A stretch of DNA of 64,000 bases from Stenogyne calaminthoides (Eukaryota; Streptophyta; Magnoliopsida; Lamiales; Lamiaceae), in contig JBBCBC010000033.1 of assembly GCA_037126765.1 (NCBI GenBank), forward strand, positions 11,732,085 to 11,796,084. Direction: 5' to 3'. Below, piece by piece: positions 58,376 through 64,000 of this stretch (the first letter of the stretch is position 1; each line of letters opens with the position of its first letter). Below the pieces are notes generated by a model. It did no database searches, was not told the DNA's origin, and worked only from the letters and a program-made list of their open reading frames with translations. A program made the translations under genes and the position numbers.

Positions 58376-60047
58376 TTGTTATTTATTTCAAATGATGAAT
58401 ATGCCAGAGAGGGAATTGCCTTAAGAAGTATTGCAGTTTGTGGTCAATCTCCGGGAGGGAGAACAAGGATCGCTTGTGTCGCAGTTAAGTTTTGGAACTT
58501 ATGCGAAGTCCAAAGCAGAGGTTGTCTGTACCAGGGAGGTAATCTTTTCCCTTTTTGATATTAATGCTCTCTTTGAATTAAATGATAGAGTAGAGGATCC
58601 GACAATGTATATGGCTGGTAAAGAGTAGGATATTGTAGACCGTTTACAGAGTCTAAGGTTGAATTGAAAGGGGCTCTGCATAAACAATGTTTGAAGGAGA
58701 AATACAGAGTACTAATTGACATTGTTGCTAAGTGTTTGATGAGTACTTCTGGTAGTCTAGAACAGGTAAGCCGGAATAAGTTGAGGTTTATGGCTGCAAT
58801 TGATGATTCAACGACGGTGGATTTCAATTGGCTAAAATTTCTTGCAGACAGTATTCTGCATCAAAATTAGAAGCTGTCATTTGCGAAAGGAGATTTTAAG
58901 AAATCTGGGAAGGTTTTTTTTGGGACGAAGATTAGCTTCCTTCTTGAGACATTGCCTGGTGAGAATGAATTTCTATTATCTAGAAATGAGTTTTCTCGGA
59001 ATAGGATAATGTTCCGAAGGCCGAAATCACAGAAGAAGAAATCGGCGATGTCAGAAAGTCCAAGTTCCACAGCACAGGATGAGCCTGAAGAACCTGTGGA
59101 ACCTGAGGAGTCAGACTCTGATCAAGATAATGTAGCAATTGCTGAGATCAGCAAAAAGAAGGATCAGAAAGCTGTTGAAGAGGAGAAAAGGAAGAAAACT
59201 CTTCGGTTGTTAAGAGTAAAGAAGGAGGAAGGAGAGAAAAAGAAGGCTGCAGAGGAAGAGAAGAGAAGAAAGAAAAGGCTCAGAACAATTAGGGAAGTGG
59301 AGTCAGGGGAGAAATCTCCACTGGATACTCTTGCAAAAGTGGTATCTCAGACCACTGAGCAAGAAGCCCTTCAGGAAGAATTGTTGCCTGAAGGAGGAGT
59401 GATGAAGAAGATGTCTTTACTGAGGTACTAGGTACCAATATTGGCACTGATAGGATTACCCGTGAAATTTTCACAGGTTCTCAAAAACCAGTTGAAGAAA
59501 CCTAAATTCCGATCCCACCCACACACCCCTCAGAGCCACATATTTCCGTACCTTCAGAGGATCAGTCTAGCTCTGAAGAGGAGGAACCTATTCCTGCACT
59601 CAGGAAAGGTGAGGCAGAAGAGAAAGAGTGGAGGTAGAAAGCAGAACGCTTTGTATTGGATAAATATCCTAAGCTATTTGACTATCCTGATCTTCAGGGT
59701 ATGTTTTTCGTGTTGAAAACTTCCATGCTGATTGTCAACCAGTCCTTTGCCATGATGCTGAAGATTGATAACTTCAGAGGAGAAGAGTTTTGGGCTGAAG
59801 AGGTGGCTGAGTTAGATGGCTTCTCGAGACTTGGAAAGAAGTGACTGAGGATCAAGCAATCTGAGTTTGATGCCTTAGTACAGAAAAAGATTGCTGAAAG
59901 GAAGGTTGTTGCTCAACCTGAAGGAGATGTCAGTGGGCAGGACAAGGATGAACAAGACCCATCTCAGGACAAGATTGTTGAAGACATTCCTGAGGGGAGC
60001 AAGAAGGATGCTGAGCCAAAGGTTGATGCAACTGCTCAGGGGGAACA
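58376..60047 (+). pseudogene. decayed transposon ORF with charged coiled coil
   Basis: A plus-strand series reads LREGEQGSLVSQLSFGTYAK, FDINALFELNDRVEDP, KEKYRVLIDIVAKCL and DFNWLKFLADSILHQ, then (58952-59431) a Glu/Lys-rich coiled-coil region, then KYPKLFDYPDLQGMFFVLK and DKIVEDIPEGSKKDAEP. Stops at 58626, 58868 and several frame changes break it. The style resembles gag-like proteins of large plant LTR elements, but I do not recognise the family. It ends where a copia-type LTR is inserted at 60048. Confidence 0.45.
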
Positions 60048-60731
60048 TGTTGAAATTTAGAGGCACGTAAACACGTAATACATGCGCAGCGGAAATTAAA
60101 GTTCACCAACAACGAACAGTTAATTACATAATTAAATACTAGTAAACGTAAACATAATTCTTACAACAATTTGTAAACAGATTCCTCAACTATGATATCC
60201 ACGTAACAGTCGTTTACTAATCTACACATATCTGCCAGCGTTGAATCCCCGAGATGAATTTGCTAAGAAAATTCTAACTTAGAGATTTTATGGAGAAATA
60301 TGAATTCACGTTATATTAATTTCCCAAGAGCTCATATATATAGGAGAGGTTTAGCTTAAGGCTCAAGCTAATCTAATTAGGACATAAAATCCCTAATCTT
60401 TATTTAAATAAATCTCTTAGATCTATTTCCCACATATAAATCTCTACGGATTTAAATTCCATATATGACAAATCTCTACGATTTGTTTTCATGTATATAT
60501 TAAATCCTACAATAATATTCCAAATATTATTATTGGGAATTCTTATTTAATTAAATCCAATTTAATTAAATATTAATAATAATTAATTCCAAATTAATCT
60601 ATTATTAATTTCTTCTCCATAAATTAAATATTAAATCTAATTTAACATTTAATCAACCAACTATAATTATTAAACAACCGTTACTTGTTGTGTGACCCAT
60701 AGGTCCTCATATATTGAGCGATTAGTCAAAC
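60048..60731 (-). repeat. copia-type LTR, third and more diverged copy, truncated
   Basis: It begins TGTTGAAATTTAGAGGCACG and follows the first ~680 bp of the 48099/55440 LTRs with many more differences and small indels. It stops abruptly at GCGATTAGTCAAAC (60731), where another element begins. The rest may lie beyond the window end. Confidence 0.85.
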
Positions 60732-62038
60732 TGATAGGCCCGGTGAAAAACCATTTTGCGCGTGCGGAAGCAAAAACATGTAGGGCGATGCATATAAAAT
60801 AGGGGTGAAGGAATGGTGATTCCAGATTTTTCTCTTTTAAGCTCATGTGTTGTGTGTTGCTTATAATCGAATGCGTACGACAAGATAAGAACGTAAAGCA
60901 GTAAACAACACAACAATGTATACTGGTTCGGAGACTCAAGCTCCTACATCCACTCTCCCTATTTCTAGAGAAATTCCTTCAAACACTTCCTAAGGCTTTC
61001 TGACTACCTCTGTAATTTACTAACCTTTCTACTTTGAACTTTCTGACTACCTCTGTAGTTTACTAACTCAAACTGGACTTATCACCCTCTCGGGCTCGCC
61101 TCTTAGATGTTTAACGAGTTCACACTCCTTCGGGACTTATCACCCTCACTCGGGATTGCCTAACAACTACCTCACTTCACCACTAGTTATCTCTTACGAG
61201 AATGGGGTTTGGGTTTGGTGTTGTCTCCAACTATGGTGAGATTTTCCCTTACAATGGTTTAGCTTTAATGCTAAGGTTGGGAAAATCTCTCTAAGCTTAT
61301 GATACATCGTGGGTTGCTTAGGTTGGGTTCTAGAACACTCTTTGAATATATTTGTATATCTACAGACTTGTGTTCTAGGGTGGGAATGCTTTGACTATAA
61401 CGCTCTTGGCTCTGTAGGATCTTTTGCATAATCTCCACACTTAATTTGATGGAAGAACTTGTATTTATAGTGTGGATTTGAATGTTACCGTTGGAGAGAA
61501 TGACATTCAAATCCATACTATTCTTTGTATGTTCTGCAGCTTTTTCAGGCTGGTTGTCTTCCTCTCATTGGTCCACGTCAGCTGGATTCCAACGGCTATA
61601 TTCCTCAGCTTCTTTGCTTCGGAACATTCAGGATATACTGAGCATTCAGTACATTACTGAGTCTTTAGTAATTACTGTGCCTTCAGTATTCTCTGAGTCT
61701 CAGGTCTTTAGAGACATCCTGTGTCTTCAGGTTTCTCTGAGTCTTCAGGTTTCTCTGAGCCTTCAGATTTCTCTGAGCCTTCAGGTTCTCAGTCTCATAC
61801 TGAGTCTTCAGATTCTCAGTTTCATACTGAGTCTTCAGAAACTTCAGTTTCTTCAGATTCTTTACTGAGTCTTCAGATTCTAACCTGATCTATATCTGCC
61901 GACTATACACGGTGCAGATAACATCCTGAACACTCTAAAACTGAATTCTGACTCATCTATAAGATTATCCTGAACATGTCATACTCAGGGGTTTTGGGAT
62001 CTAATCAAACTCCTCTTTATTAAATTCATTTCCCAACA
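60732..62038 (-). repeat. 3' LTR of the non-autonomous element
   Basis: 1,307 bp, TG...CA. Comparison with 63125-64000 shows only scattered single-base differences by eye, so insertion is recent. Purine-rich AAAAAGAGGGAAAT in minus sense adjoins the inner edge, a plausible polypurine tract. Confidence 0.88.
61640..61885 (+). repeat. CTGAGTCTTCAG-type short tandem repeats inside the LTR
   Basis: Units of CTGAG(T/C)CTTCAG with TTTCT or TTCTCAG spacers recur about a dozen times, making a palindrome-like 12-bp motif array. A frame of 128 codons across it is an artefact of the repeat. Confidence 0.85.
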
Positions 62039-63124
62039 ATTTCCCTCTTTTTGATGATGCCAAAACCATCTTGTTACAAAACACTTAACCTATACTCAAG
62101 TTTCAGTTTTTCCTATTACAAGAATGGTAAATCTCTTAACAATCAATTCATCAATGAATCACCCAACAATTTCATCACCAAACAACAATAATCAGGCATA
62201 TCAAATATAAAGACATGTAAAGTAAGATAATGAGGTATTATCTTTGAGCATAAAGATAAAGTTTCATTGATGTATGATAGACTATTACAGTTTACAATGA
62301 ACTTATCAAAAGATAAAGACAAAAACATAAAGAATTACAAGTCTTCAGTCTTGGTCTTCAGTCTTCTTGATCTTCAGCTCGCCTCCTCATTCCTCTTCAA
62401 TGGACCTTGTCTGATCAGGCATACTGACACTCATGCTGACTGAGTTCAGTTCTTCTGACTTCAGACATCCTGACCCTCAGGTCTTTTGACCTATACTGAG
62501 TCTCAGTTTCACTTTACTTACTGAGCCTCAGATCACTTTTACTCAGGCTATCTGATTTCTTCTTTGCCTGATCTGATCAGTTTGACTGATTAGATCAACA
62601 CATCTTTAGATCAAGATATCAGAATAGCATCAGGTCATTATATCAGGTTAGCATATCAGGTTTATCATATCTGATCTTGATCACGTCTGATCTTGATCAG
62701 TCTCTTATGCTCATCTTCTGATTTGTAACCTTTTCTTCTGATTTGCTGGCTTTAACTTTTCTTCTCATTCTGATTTTGCACAGCTTATCAGTTTAACTCC
62801 GAACTCATCTAACTCATCTGATCTCGATCAGTCTCGTCTGCAGCCTTGTCTGATCTCGATCATCTACTTTTGATTCCGTGAGTTCCCCCTCAATTTGTTC
62901 TTTCGTTCCCCCTCAACTTGTTATCTGTAAATTAGCTTGAATAACACAAGTTGATAATGTTTTGGCATAGAACTAAAACATCCCAACAATTTCTCAATTG
63001 ACAATGACGCCAAAAACATCAGAATATATGCATTTTCAAAGAAACATGTTTTTCTTTAAAAAGATCTGTTCAGGTGGTCACTCTAAAATTAGTGATCCTT
63101 TTGAGCTCCCGCTCTGATACCAAT
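62039..63124 (-). other. internal region of the non-autonomous element
   Basis: No reading frame of interest. It is rich in CTGATCTTGATCA/CTGATCTCGATCA-like words (62520-62870), a second short-repeat field. Primer binding site at its right edge (63111-63122). Confidence 0.75.
63111..63122 (-). promoter_or_regulatory. primer binding site of the non-autonomous element
   Basis: Minus strand TGGTATCAGAGC, exact initiator-Met tRNA complement, two bases from the LTR edge at 63125. Confidence 0.92.
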
Positions 63125-64000
63125 TGATAGGCCCGGTGAAAAACCATTTTGCGCGTGCAGAAGCAAAAACATGTCGGGCGATGCATATAAAATAGGGGTG
63201 AAGGAATGGTGATTCCAGATTTTTCTCTTTTAAGCTCATGTGTTGTGTCTTGCTTATAATCGAATGCGTACGACAAGATAAGAATGTAAAGCAGTAAACA
63301 ACACAACAATGTATACTGGTTCGGAGACTCAAGCTCCTACATCCACTCTCCCTATTTCTAGAGAAATTCCTTCAAACACTTCCTAAGGCTTTCTGACTAC
63401 CTCTGTAGTTTACTAACCTTTCTACTTTGAGCTTTCTGACTACCTCTGTAGTTTACTAACTCAAACTGGACTTATCACCCTCTCGGGCTCGCCTCTTAGA
63501 TGTTTAACGAGTTCACACTCCTTCGGGACTTATCACCCTCACTCGGGATTGCCTAACAACTACCTCACTTCACCACTAGTTATCTCTTACGAGAATGGGG
63601 TTTGGGTTTGGTGTTGTCTCCATTTATGGTGAGATTTTCCCTTACAATGGTTTAGCCTCAATGCTAAGGTTGGAAAAATCTCTCTAAGCTTATGATACAT
63701 CGTGGGTTGCTTAGGTTGGGTTCTAGAACACTCTTTGAATATATTTGTATATCTACAGACTTGTGTTCTAGGGTGGGAATGCTTTGACTATAACGCTCTT
63801 GACTCTGTAGCATCTTTTGCATAATCTCCACACTTAATTTGATGGAAGAACTTGTATTTATAGTGTGGATTTGAATGTTACCGTTGGAGAGAATCACATT
63901 CAAATCCATACTATTCTTTGTATGTTCTGCAGCTTTTTCAGGCTGGTTGTCTTCCTCTCATTGGTCCACGTCAGCTGGATTCCAACGGCTATATTCCTCA
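63125..64000 (-). repeat. 5' LTR of the non-autonomous element, cut by window end
   Basis: TGATAGGCCCGGTGAAAAAC at 63125, then collinear with 60732 onward to the window end. About 430 bp of the LTR should lie beyond 64000. Confidence 0.9.

Larger units (their letters stand above)
60732..64000 (-). mobile_element. non-autonomous LTR element (TRIM/LARD-like), partial
   Basis: Two LTR copies, 60732-62038 and 63125 to beyond 64000, flank only 1,086 bp of non-coding DNA. Minus-strand primer binding site TGGTATCAGAGC (63111-63122) is a perfect initiator-Met tRNA complement. Both LTRs start TGATAGGCCCGGTG; the first ends TTTCCCAACA. With no coding capacity it must depend on another element's proteins. 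It is inserted in the copia-type LTR at 60731. Confidence 0.88.

Noticed and set aside
61482..61868. 128-codon frame rich in Ser/Leu/Gln
   Set aside because: It is a translation of the CTGAGTCTTCAG repeat inside an LTR and exists because the repeat lacks stops.

Overview
The window is nuclear DNA of a flowering plant, almost certainly a eudicot. It is AT-rich, its genes have many short exons with GT-AG introns, and it holds plant-specific protein families (OVATE family, plant GYF/EXA1 family), a plant-type COP9 signalosome subunit, and dense plant transposons (Stowaway MITEs, MULEs, hAT-like elements, Ty1/copia and Ty3/gypsy LTR elements). I cannot name the species; an asterid such as a Lamiales member is only a guess.

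Layout. 1-3480: no recognised gene, two Stowaway-type MITEs. 3481-13476 (+): a near full-length 12-exon copy of the GYF-domain/EXA1 (GIGYF-like) translational regulator. By hand reading it carries two in-frame stops, at least three frame disruptions, a lost splice donor and a transposon sitting at an exon junction, so I call it a recently decayed pseudogene. 13477-26286: gene-free, built from nested DNA transposons (a 2.6 kb hAT-like element with a perfect 8-bp target duplication, a tRNA-derived SINE, a long-TIR MITE, an LTR remnant, a three-layer nest at 19.8-21.9 kb, and a 3.1 kb MULE with a GC-rich gene-like core). 26287-27400 (+): an intact two-exon OVATE family protein gene. 27401-31596: gene-free, with a 374-bp solo LTR. 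31597-38076 (-): an intact 14-exon gene for COP9 signalosome subunit 4 (397 aa). 38737 to about 58 kb: a decayed Ty3/gypsy element of the Tat type, with gag, protease, RT, RNase H and integrase on + and a spliced antisense gene at its 3' side. A complete 8,965-bp Ty1/copia element (48099-57063, minus orientation, TSD GAATA) is inserted into an apparent intron of that antisense gene. 58.4-60.0 kb: another decayed transposon ORF, cut by a copia-type LTR (60048-60731), itself cut by a non-autonomous LTR element (60732 to beyond the window end).

Only two host genes look functional: CSN4, which serves cullin deneddylation and light/hormone signalling, and the OVATE protein, a probable transcriptional repressor. 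The most notable observations are an apparent transposon-born intron in the GYF gene whose target-site duplication supplies both splice sites, and an intron-bearing antisense gene inside the gypsy element. All calls come from reading the sequence; no database search was possible.
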